A DNA stretch of 64,000 nucleotides from Streptacidiphilus carbonis (GTDB lineage: Bacteria > Actinomycetota > Actinomycetes > Streptomycetales > Streptomycetaceae). The translations under genes were made by a program, and so were the position numbers. Of this stretch, positions 7,865 through 15,843 are shown in pieces; position 1 is the first letter of the stretch; each line of letters starts with the position of its first letter. Location: positions 20,012 through 84,011 of the forward strand of contig NZ_BBPM01000003.1 of assembly GCF_000787775.1 (NCBI RefSeq), written 5' to 3'. A model generated the notes under the pieces. That model searched no databases, had not been told where the DNA came from, and saw only the letters and a program-made list of their open reading frames with translations.

Positions 7865-8656
7865 GTGCCAGAGGGAGACTCGGTATTCCAGACGGCCGTG
7901 CGCCTGCACACCGCGCTGGCCGGACGGGTGCTGACCACCGCCGATCTTCGCGTGCCCGCGCACGCGACCGCCGACCTGACCGGGCGGCAGGTCCTGGAGA
8001 CCGTCCCCCGCGGCAAGCACCTGCTGACCAGGATCGAGGGCGGGCTGACCCTGCACACCCATCTGCGGATGGACGGCCGCTGGCAGACCTACGGCAGCTC
8101 CGAGCGCTGGCCCGGCCCGGCCTGGCAGATCAGGGCGGTCCTGGGCAACGCCGAGCGGACCGCCGTCGGCTACCGGCTGCCCGTGGTCGAGCTGCTGCGC
8201 ACCGGGGAGGAGCAGCGCGCGGTGGGCCATCTGGGGCCGGACCTGCTGGGCCCGGACTGGGACGGCGCCGAGGCCCTGCGGCGGCTGTCCCGGGACCCGC
8301 TGCGGCCGCTCGCGCTCGCCCTGCTGGACCAGCGCAACCTGGCCGGTATCGGCAACGTCTACGCCACCGAGCTGTGCTTCCTGGCCGGGGTCAGCCCGTG
8401 GACGCCGTTCGGCGAGGTGCCGCGCCCGGACCGGGTGGTGGGCCTGGCGCACCGGCTGCTGGGGCTGAACAGGACCCGCTCCGGCCACGTCACCACCGGT
8501 GACATCCGACCCGACCGGCGGCACTGGGTCTACGGGCGCGCCGGGCAGCCCTGCCGCCGCTGCGGCACCAGGATCCGCAGGTCGACCATCGGCGCGCCGC
8601 CGCAGGACCGGGTCGCCGTCTGGTGCCCGCACTGTCAGCCTGGGCCTGTGAACTGA
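7865..8656 (+). CDS. Formamidopyrimidine/Nei-type DNA glycosylase
   Basis: 263 residues. The GTG start gives VPEGDSVFQ, i.e. Pro2-Glu3 at the N-terminus, the catalytic pair that attacks and beta-eliminates at oxidised bases. A GGAG lies nearby. The helix-two-turn-helix region includes LLDQRNLAGIGNVYATELCF. The C-terminal zinc finger has Cys230, Cys233, Cys254 and Cys257, with an Arg in the finger loop. The sequence is closer to actinobacterial Nei2-type enzymes (PEGDxV start) than to MutM. It is probably co-transcribed with the aldo/keto reductase 18 bases downstream. Confidence 0.92.
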   Translation: MPEGDSVFQTAVRLHTALAGRVLTTADLRVPAHATADLTGRQVLETVPRGKHLLTRIEGGLTLHTHLRMDGRWQTYGSSERWPGPAWQIRAVLGNAERTAVGYRLPVVELLRTGEEQRAVGHLGPDLLGPDWDGAEALRRLSRDPLRPLALALLDQRNLAGIGNVYATELCFLAGVSPWTPFGEVPRPDRVVGLAHRLLGLNRTRSGHVTTGDIRPDRRHWVYGRAGQPCRRCGTRIRRSTIGAPPQDRVAVWCPHCQPGPVN

Positions 8657-8674
8657 TCCGAAAGGAGAGAGAAC

Positions 8675-9520
8675 GTGACCGGCACAGTTCCCACCGTTCC
8701 CACTGTCAGGCTGAACAACGGCATCGACATCCCCCAGCTCGGCTTCGGCGTCTTCCAGATCAAGCCCGCCGACACGGTGGCGGCCACCCTGGCCGCCCTG
8801 GAGGTCGGCTACCGCCACATCGACACCGCCGAGATGTACGGCAACGAGAAGGAGGTCGGCGAAGCGGTCCGCCGCTCCGGCCTGGACCGCGGCGACGTCT
8901 TCGTCACCAGCAAGCTCAACAACGGCCACCACGCCTACGACGACGCGCTGAAGGCGTTCGACCAGAGCCTGTCCGACCTGGGCTTCGACCACCTCGACCT
9001 GTTCCTGGTGCACTGGCCGCTGCCCAAGGTCGGCGACTTCGTGGAGACCTGGCGGGCGATGGAGGAGATCTACCGCTCCGGCCGGGCCAAGGCCGTCGGG
9101 GTCTCCAACTTCCAGCCGCACCACCTGCGCCGGCTGCTCGAGGAGACCGAGGTGGTCCCGGCCGTCAACCAGATCGAGGTGCACCCGTACCTGACGCAGG
9201 ACGAGGTGCGCGACTTCGGCGCGGCGCACGGCATCGCCACCGAGGCCTGGTCCCCGATCGCCCAGGGCCGGGTCCTCGACGACCCGGTGCTGCAGCGGAT
9301 CGCCCGGCGGCTGGGGCGCACCCCCGCCCAGGTGGTGCTGCGCTGGCACCTGCAGCGCGGCGACATCGTGTTCCCGAAGTCGGTCACCCGTTCCCGGGTC
9401 GAGGAGAATTTCGCCCTGTTCGACTTCGAGCTCGACGCCGACGACGTGGCGGCCGTCTCCGGCCTCGACCGGGACGAGCGCACCGGGCCCGACCCCGACA
9501 GCTTCAACTGGATCCCCTGA
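8675..9520 (+). CDS. Aldo/keto reductase (2,5-diketogluconate reductase-like)
   Basis: 281 residues, GTG after AAAGGAGAG. The AKR barrel starts LNNGIDIPQLGFGVFQIKP; the catalytic tetrad is Asp50, Tyr55, Lys80 and His113 (HIDTAEMYGNE, VTSKLNN, LVHWP). The NADPH-binding end is IVFPKSVTRSRVEENF. It would reduce aldehydes or ketones with NADPH in the cytosol; the substrate is unknown, and the nearest characterised group is AKR5-type. It lies close behind the Nei-type gene and may be expressed with it, possibly for oxidative damage. Confidence 0.92.
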   Translation: MTGTVPTVPTVRLNNGIDIPQLGFGVFQIKPADTVAATLAALEVGYRHIDTAEMYGNEKEVGEAVRRSGLDRGDVFVTSKLNNGHHAYDDALKAFDQSLSDLGFDHLDLFLVHWPLPKVGDFVETWRAMEEIYRSGRAKAVGVSNFQPHHLRRLLEETEVVPAVNQIEVHPYLTQDEVRDFGAAHGIATEAWSPIAQGRVLDDPVLQRIARRLGRTPAQVVLRWHLQRGDIVFPKSVTRSRVEENFALFDFELDADDVAAVSGLDRDERTGPDPDSFNWIP

Positions 9521-9622
9521 CGCGCCGACCGGAGCATCCGCCCGAAACGGTCTAAAGTCGTCGCGGTGGGCAGACGTGCGCAGAGCAAGAGATGTGCACC
9601 GAGCACAGTCCTGGAGGAAGCG

Positions 9623-10435
9623 ATGACGGCACCGGCCGAGAACCGGACCACCCCCCGGGTCCCCTGCATTCCGGGTGCCCCCAGCTGGGTCAGCCTGCTC
9701 GCCCGTGACCCCGCCGCCCAGCAGGCCTACTACGGCGCACTGCTGGGCTGGCACTACGAGCAGGTCGACGAGGAGTGGTGGGGCTCCTACGCCTTCGCCG
9801 TGGCCGAGGGCGAGCGGGTGGCCGGGATCGGCTCCCAGCCCGAGGGTTGGGCGACGGCCCCGACCACCTGGACGGTCTTCTTCGGCGTCGAGGACATCGA
9901 CGGGGCCTCCCAGCGGGTGCGCGAGCGGGTCGGCACGGTGGGCATCGGCCCCGTCGACGTCAGCGCGGGCCGGGTGGCCATCGCGGTGGACCCGTCCGGC
10001 GCGGTGTTCGGGCTGTGGCAGGGCACGCCGGGCCCGACCCGGATCCTGGACATGGCGGGCGCGCCCTCCTGGATGGAGCTGCGCACCGACCCCTTCGCCG
10101 CCGCCCTGTTCTACGGCGAGGTGCTCGACTGGGCCGGTCAGGACCGCACCCACCTGGACGTGTACTGGGAGAACGAGCGGGTGGTGCTGCGTGCCGGGGG
10201 CCACCGGATCGCCGCCCTGCGCGAGTCCGACCCGATGCTCGCGGGCGGCTCGGCCCAGGTCGAGCGCCCCTACTGGCACGTCTCCTTCGCGGTGGACGAC
10301 GCCGACGACGCCGCCGAACGGGCGATCCGGCTCGGCGGCTCCCCGGTCGCGCCGGTCGCCGACTCGCCCTACGGCCGGGTCGCCGAGCTGCGCGACCCCG
10401 AGGGCGCCCGGTTCGCCCTGATCAGCAACGGCTGA
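9623..10435 (+). CDS. Two-domain VOC family protein
   Basis: 270 residues, ATG after GGAGGAAG. Two vicinal-oxygen-chelate repeats are visible. The first runs from GAPSWVSLLARDPAAQQAYYG to PSGAVFGLWQG (about 15-130), the second from GAPSWMELRTDPFAAALFYG to DPEGARFALI (about 137-268). This is the arrangement of glyoxalase/bleomycin-resistance-like proteins such as the Streptomyces hydroxylase-associated CFP30B type. Metal ligands are not fully conserved, so activity is uncertain. Monocistronic by spacing. Confidence 0.88.
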   Translation: MTAPAENRTTPRVPCIPGAPSWVSLLARDPAAQQAYYGALLGWHYEQVDEEWWGSYAFAVAEGERVAGIGSQPEGWATAPTTWTVFFGVEDIDGASQRVRERVGTVGIGPVDVSAGRVAIAVDPSGAVFGLWQGTPGPTRILDMAGAPSWMELRTDPFAAALFYGEVLDWAGQDRTHLDVYWENERVVLRAGGHRIAALRESDPMLAGGSAQVERPYWHVSFAVDDADDAAERAIRLGGSPVAPVADSPYGRVAELRDPEGARFALISNG

Positions 10436-10545
10436 CGACCTCCGCCGGACAGCAGCCCGAAGCAGCGGATGCGGTAAGCGGTCGCGCCGCGCCCGTCCGC
10501 CGAGGATGCTGGAACCATCCGTCTCCTGATTCCCTGGAGTGAAGC

Positions 10546-10983
10546 ATGCGACAGGACACCCACCCCGACTACCGCCCGGTCGTGTTCCGGGACCGGTCGG
10601 CCGGCTACGCCTTCCTCACCCGGTCCACGGCGACCAGCGAGCAGACCATCGCATGGGACGACGGCAACACGTATCCGGTGGTGGACGTCGAGATCTCGGC
10701 CGAGAGCCACCCGTTCCACACCGGCCGGGCCAGGACCGTCGACCCGCAGGGCGAGATCGCCAAGTTCCGGCGCCGCTACGGCGGCGAGGACGACGCGGTG
10801 CGCACCCCCACGCCGGCCGAGGTCACCCCCGACGCGCGGCTGCACACCGGCAGCGACGGCGAGGTGTCCGCCGAGGACCTGGTGCTGGCCAGCGGTCGGG
10901 ACGTCACCCCGGCGACGCTGGAGTGGGCCCGCCGACGGCTGGCCGAGGAGGGCCGGGCGGCGGTGGACAAGCAGCTGCCCTGA
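10546..10983 (+). CDS. rpmE2: Type B 50S ribosomal protein L31 with C-terminal extension
   Basis: Residues 1-80 match zinc-free (C-minus) L31 closely: [20 protein letters not shown], then [20 protein letters not shown] and [15 protein letters not shown]. There is no CxxC zinc ribbon. In Streptomyces such paralogues replace the zinc-binding L31 under zinc starvation, under Zur control, but no clear Zur box is visible here. The odd part is an extension of about 65 residues (81-145), ending [21 protein letters not shown]; type B L31 proteins normally end near residue 85. The tail has uniform actinomycete codon bias, so it appears genuinely translated. Confidence 0.88.
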   Translation: MRQDTHPDYRPVVFRDRSAGYAFLTRSTATSEQTIAWDDGNTYPVVDVEISAESHPFHTGRARTVDPQGEIAKFRRRYGGEDDAVRTPTPAEVTPDARLHTGSDGEVSAEDLVLASGRDVTPATLEWARRRLAEEGRAAVDKQLP

Positions 10984-10997
10984 CGCCGGGCACAGCC

Positions 10998-11050
10998 CGA
11001 CAACGGCCGGGGCCCGGTGACGTTCTGTCACCGGGCCCCGGCCGTTGTCG
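10998..11050. terminator. Convergent terminator after rpmE2
   Basis: A near-perfect hairpin with arms of 24 bases, from CGACAACGGCCGGGGCCCGG to its complement, around a five-base loop (GTTCT). It sits between rpmE2 and the convergent DUF2630 gene and can serve both. Confidence 0.85.
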
Positions 11051-11106
11051 CTCAGGACGATTCGCTCAGGACCGGCCGGCTCAGGACCGGCTCGCTCAGG
11101 GCCGGT

Positions 11107-11352
11107 TCAGGACTGGTAGCCCTCGACCTCGGACGCCGGCCGGATCGCCGCGCCGCCCTCGGCCTCGCCGAACTCGCGCAGCGCCCGGCGCTGCCGCAGC
11201 AGGTCCCAGCACTGGTCGAGCTGCACCTCGATCTCGGCGAGCTGCTTGTGCGCCAGGTCCGGATCCGCCTCCCCCGAGGCGACCTTGGCCCTCAGTTCGT
11301 GCTCGGCGGTGACCATGCTGTTGATGGCCTCCAGAATGTCTGGATCAGGCAT
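11107..11352 (-). CDS. DUF2630 family protein
   Basis: 81 residues; the ATG lies after GGAGGAG. The motifs ILEAINSMVTAEHELRAKV, EVQLDQCWDLLRQRRA and RPASEVEGYQS are those of the small actinobacterial DUF2630 family. It is predicted to be a short helical hairpin. Its function is unknown. It stands alone between two intergenic regions. Just past its stop are several copies of a GCTCAGGACCGG word before the terminator. Confidence 0.9.
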   Translation of the reverse strand: MPDPDILEAINSMVTAEHELRAKVASGEADPDLAHKQLAEIEVQLDQCWDLLRQRRALREFGEAEGGAAIRPASEVEGYQS

Positions 11353-11436
11353 GCGCTCCTCCTGGTGCTGCGGACTGGTGTGCCGGCTGGGGTCTGCTGC
11401 CCATCCTGCCCGCACGGCCCGCGCCGTGCACGGCGA

Positions 11437-11799
11437 TCAGGCCGCCTGGTCCCAGCCGCGCTCCGGGCCGGGCCGGTCGGCCCGCTGCCTGCGGTGCACG
11501 TCCAACCGGGGGATCAGCACGGTGGCGGCCAGCAGGAGCAGCAGCACCACCGCGACCACCGCGGCGGGCCCCGGGCGGGCGGGGACCTCGGCGGCGAGCA
11601 GCACCCCGGCGGCGACGACCAGCAGCAGCGCGACCGCGCCGCGGGTACCGCGCAGGAACAGCCAGAGATGCCACACCCGGTACAGCCGCATGGTGCTCAG
11701 TCTCCGGTCGAGCTCGGCGTCCTCACGCAGCCGCGCCTCGATCCCGTCCAGGATCTGCTGTTCCCGCCTGGTAAGTGCCGGTCCGTCAGTCATCGCCAT
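11437..11799 (-). CDS. DUF3040-like small membrane protein
   Basis: About 120 residues. The soluble N-terminus LTRREQQILDGIEARLREDAELDRR is typical of DUF3040, and two adjacent membrane helices follow (GAVALLLVVAAGVLLA and VVAVVLLLLLAATVLI). Such proteins are common in actinomycetes and of unknown function. The start is uncertain: ATG codons at 11799 and 11793 are both possible and neither has a strong ribosome binding site. Confidence 0.75.
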   Translation of the reverse strand: MAMTDGPALTRREQQILDGIEARLREDAELDRRLSTMRLYRVWHLWLFLRGTRGAVALLLVVAAGVLLAAEVPARPGPAAVVAVVLLLLLAATVLIPRLDVHRRQRADRPGPERGWDQAA

Positions 11800-11854
11800 C
11801 CCCGCAACCCCCACCGTGAACCATGGTGAGCCGCTTCCCGAGTTCAGCGGGTTT

Positions 11855-13150
11855 CTAACCTCTGGACGCCACCCGGTCAGCCGCGGACGCCGTGGATTCG
11901 GCCACCGGCGCGTCGGACGGCGAGGAGGAGGCCACCAGTACGGACTGTCCGACCGCCGCCCGGCCGCGCCGCGGCCGGACCAGGCCGAGCAGGGCGACGG
12001 CCGCCAGGGCCATCACCGCGAGGCCGTACTCGCGGGTGGTCGGCAGCAGCCCGCCGCCGTGCACCACCAGCATGCCGCCGATCACCGCGGGCAGGCCCAT
12101 GGCCAGGTAGGAGACCACATACAGGGTGGACAGCAGCCCGGACCGCTCGTGCGGGGCGGCCAGCGGGACGGTGGTCCTGATCGCGCCCTGGAAGCCGCCG
12201 CCGAAACCGGCCCCCGCCAGCGCGGTGCCGAGGAAGAACCCGGCGGTGGAGCGGTGGTCGACCGAGAGCAGGGTGGCGCCGACGCCCAGGATCAGGGCGG
12301 CGATGCCCAGCAGCATCACCAGCCGCGGCCGGGTGCCGCGCAGCAGCAGCACGGTCAGCGCGCCGCTGCCGGCCAGGACGAACAGGGCCAGGCCGCCCAG
12401 CAGCGAGGAGCCGGAGCCGACCACGACGCGGACCACGGCGGGCGCCACCGAGCCGTAGAAGCCGGCCAGCGCCCATACCGCGACCAGTACCGGGACCGCC
12501 GTCAGCACCGGGCCCAGCGCCGTCCTGGGGATGCCGAGCCGGGGCCGCAGCGAGGCCAGCGCGCCGGGCTTGGGCGAGGAGGTCTCCGCCATCAGCCACA
12601 CGCCGATGCCCTGCAGCAGGAACACGCCCAGCAGGGCCAGGTAGACCAGGTGGACCGGCCAGGGCAGGTACTGGACCAGCAGGCCCGAGGCGAGCGAGCC
12701 GGTGGCGGTGCCGGTCATCGGCGCCACCGCGTTGGCGATGGTGCCCTTCGCCTTGTCGATGTCGAGCATCCCGGCGCCGACCGCGCCGACCGCCGCGCCG
12801 GTGGCCAGGCCCTGGACCACCCGCGCCAGCAGCAGTTCGGGCACTCCGCCCGCGGTGGTCAGCACCACCATGGTCACGGCCTGCAGCGCGATGCCGGCCA
12901 GCAGCACCGGACGGCGTCCGACATGGTCCGACAGCGAGCCGACGACCAGCAGCGCGGCCAGCACGGCCAGGGCGTAGACGCCGAAGACCACCGTGGTGGT
13001 GATCGGCGAGAACCCCCATTCGCCCTGGTAGACGGCGTAGAGCGGGGTCGGGGCGCTGGAGGCGGCGAGGAAGGAGACCACGATCGACGCCTGGAGGTAG
13101 AAAGCGGCGCCGCGTGGTAGCTGCCACCGTCGTCGGGGCTGGGTGGTCAT
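11855..13150 (-). CDS. MFS transporter, drug-efflux type
   Basis: 431 residues with 12 predicted membrane helices. The loop 2-3 motif A is LVVGSLSDHVGRRPVLLAG. The substrate is unknown, but the setting is a classic resistance pair: it is divergent from a TetR repressor, and the 78-base gap holds two copies of an AGACAG-N2-CTGTCT palindrome, one over each likely promoter. Expression should therefore be relieved when a ligand binds the TetR protein. The C-terminus is Ala/Ser-rich (VASSSPSDAPVAES). Confidence 0.9.
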   Translation of the reverse strand: MTTQPRRRWQLPRGAAFYLQASIVVSFLAASSAPTPLYAVYQGEWGFSPITTTVVFGVYALAVLAALLVVGSLSDHVGRRPVLLAGIALQAVTMVVLTTAGGVPELLLARVVQGLATGAAVGAVGAGMLDIDKAKGTIANAVAPMTGTATGSLASGLLVQYLPWPVHLVYLALLGVFLLQGIGVWLMAETSSPKPGALASLRPRLGIPRTALGPVLTAVPVLVAVWALAGFYGSVAPAVVRVVVGSGSSLLGGLALFVLAGSGALTVLLLRGTRPRLVMLLGIAALILGVGATLLSVDHRSTAGFFLGTALAGAGFGGGFQGAIRTTVPLAAPHERSGLLSTLYVVSYLAMGLPAVIGGMLVVHGGGLLPTTREYGLAVMALAAVALLGLVRPRRGRAAVGQSVLVASSSPSDAPVAESTASAADRVASRG

Positions 13151-13169
13151 GACTGCTCCCGAGATTGAA

Positions 13170-13214
13170 TAGACAGGTCTGTCTAGTACGGCACGACACT
13201 AGACAGACCTGTCT
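13170..13214. promoter_or_regulatory. Twin palindromic TetR operators
   Basis: Two copies of the same operator in opposite orientation: TAGACAGGTCTGTCTA at 13170-13185 and AGACAGACCTGTCT at 13201-13214. Each has 6-7 base arms around a two-base centre. They lie between the divergent MFS and TetR start codons, the usual place for an autoregulated TetR protein to act. Confidence 0.85.
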
Positions 13215-13228
13215 GTTAAAGTCAAGTC

Positions 13229-13828
13229 ATGGCTACCTCCGCACGGGAGCGGCTGCTGAACGCCGCCACCGAACTGTTCTACGAAGAGGGCGTGCACACC
13301 GTCGGCATCGACCGGGTGATCGAGCGGGCCGGTGTGGCCAAGGCGACCCTCTACAACACCTTCGGCAGCAAGGACGCCCTGATCCGCGCCTACCTCGCGG
13401 ACCGGCACGAGTCCCGGCGCAGCCGGATCACCGCCAAGGTCGAGCAGCAGACCGACCCGCGGCTGCGGCTGCTGGCCGTCTTCGACGCCTTGGGCGACTC
13501 CATCGCCGCCCCGAACTACCGCGGCTGCGCCTTCGTCAACGCCAGCGCGGAGGCGAGCCGGGACAGCTCGATCCAGCAGGTCAGCACCGAGTACCGGGGC
13601 TGGGTCCGCGGACTGTTCGCCGACCTGGCCCGGGCCGCGGGCGCGGCCGACGCCGAACTGCTGGCCCGCCGGCTGATGCTGCTCTACGACGGCGCCTCGA
13701 TCGCCGCCCGGATGGACGGCGACCCGGACGCCGCCGGGCTCGCCAGGAGCACCGCCGCCGACCTGCTGGACGCGGCCACCGCCCCGACCGGCGCCGCGAC
13801 CGGCGCGGCCACCGCCAAGCGTGTCTGA
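13229..13828 (+). CDS. TetR family repressor
   Basis: 199 residues. The N-terminal helix-turn-helix spans about 25-46 (VHTVGIDRVIERAGVAKATL, then YNTFGSKDAL). The C-terminal ligand domain includes NYRGCAFVNASAEASRD, a pattern of the actinobacterial group that controls efflux genes. The C-terminus is a low-complexity Ala/Thr tail (TGAATGAATA). No clear ribosome binding site precedes the ATG, and the operator lies very close, so the mRNA may be nearly leaderless. It probably represses itself and the divergent MFS gene. Confidence 0.9.
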   Translation: MATSARERLLNAATELFYEEGVHTVGIDRVIERAGVAKATLYNTFGSKDALIRAYLADRHESRRSRITAKVEQQTDPRLRLLAVFDALGDSIAAPNYRGCAFVNASAEASRDSSIQQVSTEYRGWVRGLFADLARAAGAADAELLARRLMLLYDGASIAARMDGDPDAAGLARSTAADLLDAATAPTGAATGAATAKRV

Positions 13829-13929
13829 ATCTTTACCCTGGTTTTACGTGCCCCCTGCAACCGCATGCGTAAGGTTCTGAGTCTTTGCACTCGGATATCC
13901 AAATGTCATGACGTGAGTGGAGCGAGTAC

Positions 13930-14970
13930 GTGCGGCGGATCATGAACACCATCGGGATAGCCCTGGTGGCCGGTGCGGTGCTGGGCACGGCGAGTGCCTG
14001 CGGCGGCGACGCTTCGGCGAAGAGCGCGGGGTCGTCCCAGGTGAGCGCCGCTCCCGGGAGCAGCGCCGGAGCGAGCGCCGGGGCCAGTACCGGCACCGGC
14101 GGCAGTGCCGCCGCCTCCCCCAGCGCCAGCCCCTCCCCCTCCCACCCGGCCGGGCCGGCCATGCTGCTGGACTCGCTCACCCCGGCCGCCAACGCCGACG
14201 TCGGCGTGGCCATGCCGATCTCGATCGTCTTCACCAAGCCGGTCGCCGCCTCCGCCCGGAAGGCGATCGAGCAGCACCTCACCGTCTCCGCCTCGGTCCC
14301 CACCACCGGCGCCTGGCACTGGTTCAGCGACAGGCGGGTGGACTGGCGGCCGGAGAGCTACTGGAAGTCCGGCACCAAGGTCTCGGTCACCGCGGCCCTG
14401 ACCGATGTGGGCGACGGCAACGGCGACTACGGCACCCACTCCTACCAGCACTCCTTCACCATCGGCAGCGACGTCGAGACCACCGTGTCGGTGACCGGCC
14501 ACTCGATGACCGTGAAGAACGCCGGCACGGTGGTCCGCACCATGCCCATCGACGCGGGCAGCTCGACCTGGCCGTCCTGGGACGGCACCATGGCCGTGAT
14601 CGACAAGGCCAAGACGGTCCGGATGACCTCCTGCAGTGTCGGCATCAGCTGCGACAAGAACAGCTCGGACTACTACGACCTGACCCTGCCCTGGGACGTG
14701 CACCTCACCGACTCGGGCACCTACATCCACTTCTCCACCGGCGACCCGACGCCGGGCCACAGCGTGGGCTCGCACGGCTGCGTGCACCTCTCGCTGAGCA
14801 ACTCCGAGTGGTTCTACAACTATGTCAAGCAGGGCGACCCGGTCACCATCACCGGCTCCCCGCGCGGCAAGGCCGCCGCCGACAACGGCTACGCGGCGTT
14901 CAACCTGAGCTGGTCCCAGTGGCTGGCCGGCAGTTCCGCGGGGGCCCAGCAGACCGGCGCGCTCTCGTAG
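13930..14970 (+). CDS. L,D-transpeptidase lipoprotein (YkuD)
   Basis: 346 residues from a GTG seven bases after GGAG; an ATG four codons later is an alternative. A lipobox-like end of the signal peptide (GTASAC, Cys24) suggests a lipoprotein, followed by a Ser/Ala/Pro-rich linker to about residue 75 and an Ig-like pre-domain. The YkuD catalytic motif is GHSVGSHGCVHLS with Cys284 and His282. Such enzymes make 3-3 cross-links in peptidoglycan outside the membrane. It has a convergent terminator of its own. Confidence 0.93.
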   Translation: MRRIMNTIGIALVAGAVLGTASACGGDASAKSAGSSQVSAAPGSSAGASAGASTGTGGSAAASPSASPSPSHPAGPAMLLDSLTPAANADVGVAMPISIVFTKPVAASARKAIEQHLTVSASVPTTGAWHWFSDRRVDWRPESYWKSGTKVSVTAALTDVGDGNGDYGTHSYQHSFTIGSDVETTVSVTGHSMTVKNAGTVVRTMPIDAGSSTWPSWDGTMAVIDKAKTVRMTSCSVGISCDKNSSDYYDLTLPWDVHLTDSGTYIHFSTGDPTPGHSVGSHGCVHLSLSNSEWFYNYVKQGDPVTITGSPRGKAAADNGYAAFNLSWSQWLAGSSAGAQQTGALS

Positions 14971-14987
14971 TCCCTCGTTGTCCGTCC

Positions 14988-15026
14988 CTGTGCCCCTCCC
15001 CCGAACTGTCGGGGCGAGGGGCACAG
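14988..15026. terminator. Convergent terminator
   Basis: Hairpin with arms CTGTGCCCCTC and GAGGGGCACAG plus inner CCGA/TCGG pairing. It lies between the L,D-transpeptidase and the facing methyltransferase gene. Confidence 0.8.
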
Positions 15027-15049
15027 TCGCGTCGTCGGGTGACGGCCGG

Positions 15050-15787
15050 TCAGTCCGCGGTACGGCGGAGTATCAGGCAGAGGAAGCCGAAGGTGCCCCG
15101 GTAGCCGCGGAGCCACTCGGTGCGGCGCAGTGCGGCGTTCTCCAGGACCTCGGAGCTGTCCGGGTCGGCGGGGTGGTCCAGGGCCCAGGCGGCCAGCGAG
15201 CCCCAGTTGGCCCACTCGTAGTCGTCCAGCTCCTGGCGCGTGCTGGCATGGCCGTGGACCGGGGTCCATCCCGCGGCGACGACCTGCTCCACCGTGGTGG
15301 CCAGATCGGCGAAGTCGCCCAGCATCTCGACCGCCTCCGGCGTGGGCGGACGCTCCCAGATCCCGTCGCCGATCAGCACCCGGCCGCCGGGGGCCAGGTG
15401 CTTGCGCGCGGCCTCAAGGGTCGGGAGCAGGCCGCCGAAGGCGTGCGCGGCCCCGACGCTGAGCACCAGGTCGAACGGTTCCGGGGAGGAGAACGAATCG
15501 GCCGCAAGCTGGTGCAGTTCGAGCCGGTCCCGGACGCCCAGCCGGTCGGCCTCCTGCCGGGCCTGCTCCAGGGCTTCCTCGGAGATGTCCACACCGGCGG
15601 CGTGGACCTTCGGATGCGTCGTCAGGGCGCGCAGCAGCCACTCACCGCCGCCGCAGCCGAGGTCGAGCACCCGCTCATCGCCTCGGGGCAGGCCGTGCTC
15701 CAGAAGCCTGCGCACGGAGTCGTCGTCGATCGGGGACTTAATCGGATGGCCGGCATGGGCGATCCTGGACATCTGTTCACGATTCAC
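15050..15787 (-). CDS. Class I SAM-dependent methyltransferase
   Basis: 245 residues. Motif I is RVLDLGCGGGEW (about 39-50), motif II AAGVDISEEALEQA, motif III region FDLVLSVGAAHAFGG, and post-motif APGGRVLIGDGIWERPPTPE. The last segment is often seen in small-molecule methyltransferases of the UbiE/cyclopropane synthase-like group. The substrate is unknown. A GTG start is used; an ATG five codons later is possible, since neither has a good ribosome binding site. Confidence 0.85.
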   Translation of the reverse strand: MNREQMSRIAHAGHPIKSPIDDDSVRRLLEHGLPRGDERVLDLGCGGGEWLLRALTTHPKVHAAGVDISEEALEQARQEADRLGVRDRLELHQLAADSFSSPEPFDLVLSVGAAHAFGGLLPTLEAARKHLAPGGRVLIGDGIWERPPTPEAVEMLGDFADLATTVEQVVAAGWTPVHGHASTRQELDDYEWANWGSLAAWALDHPADPDSSEVLENAALRRTEWLRGYRGTFGFLCLILRRTAD

Positions 15788-15843
15788 CGGCGCAGCCTGC
15801 CACCGCCCCGGACCTGACGCATCCGATTTTTCGCCGCCTGGGG

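Noticed and set aside
7823-10279. An 818-codon open frame on the minus strand
   Set aside because: It lies opposite three well-recognised genes (Nei, aldo/keto reductase, VOC) and has only low-complexity text.
10436-10545. Zur box upstream of the type B L31 gene
   Set aside because: No A/T-rich TGAAAATCATTTTCA-like palindrome is visible, so zinc control is only an analogy.
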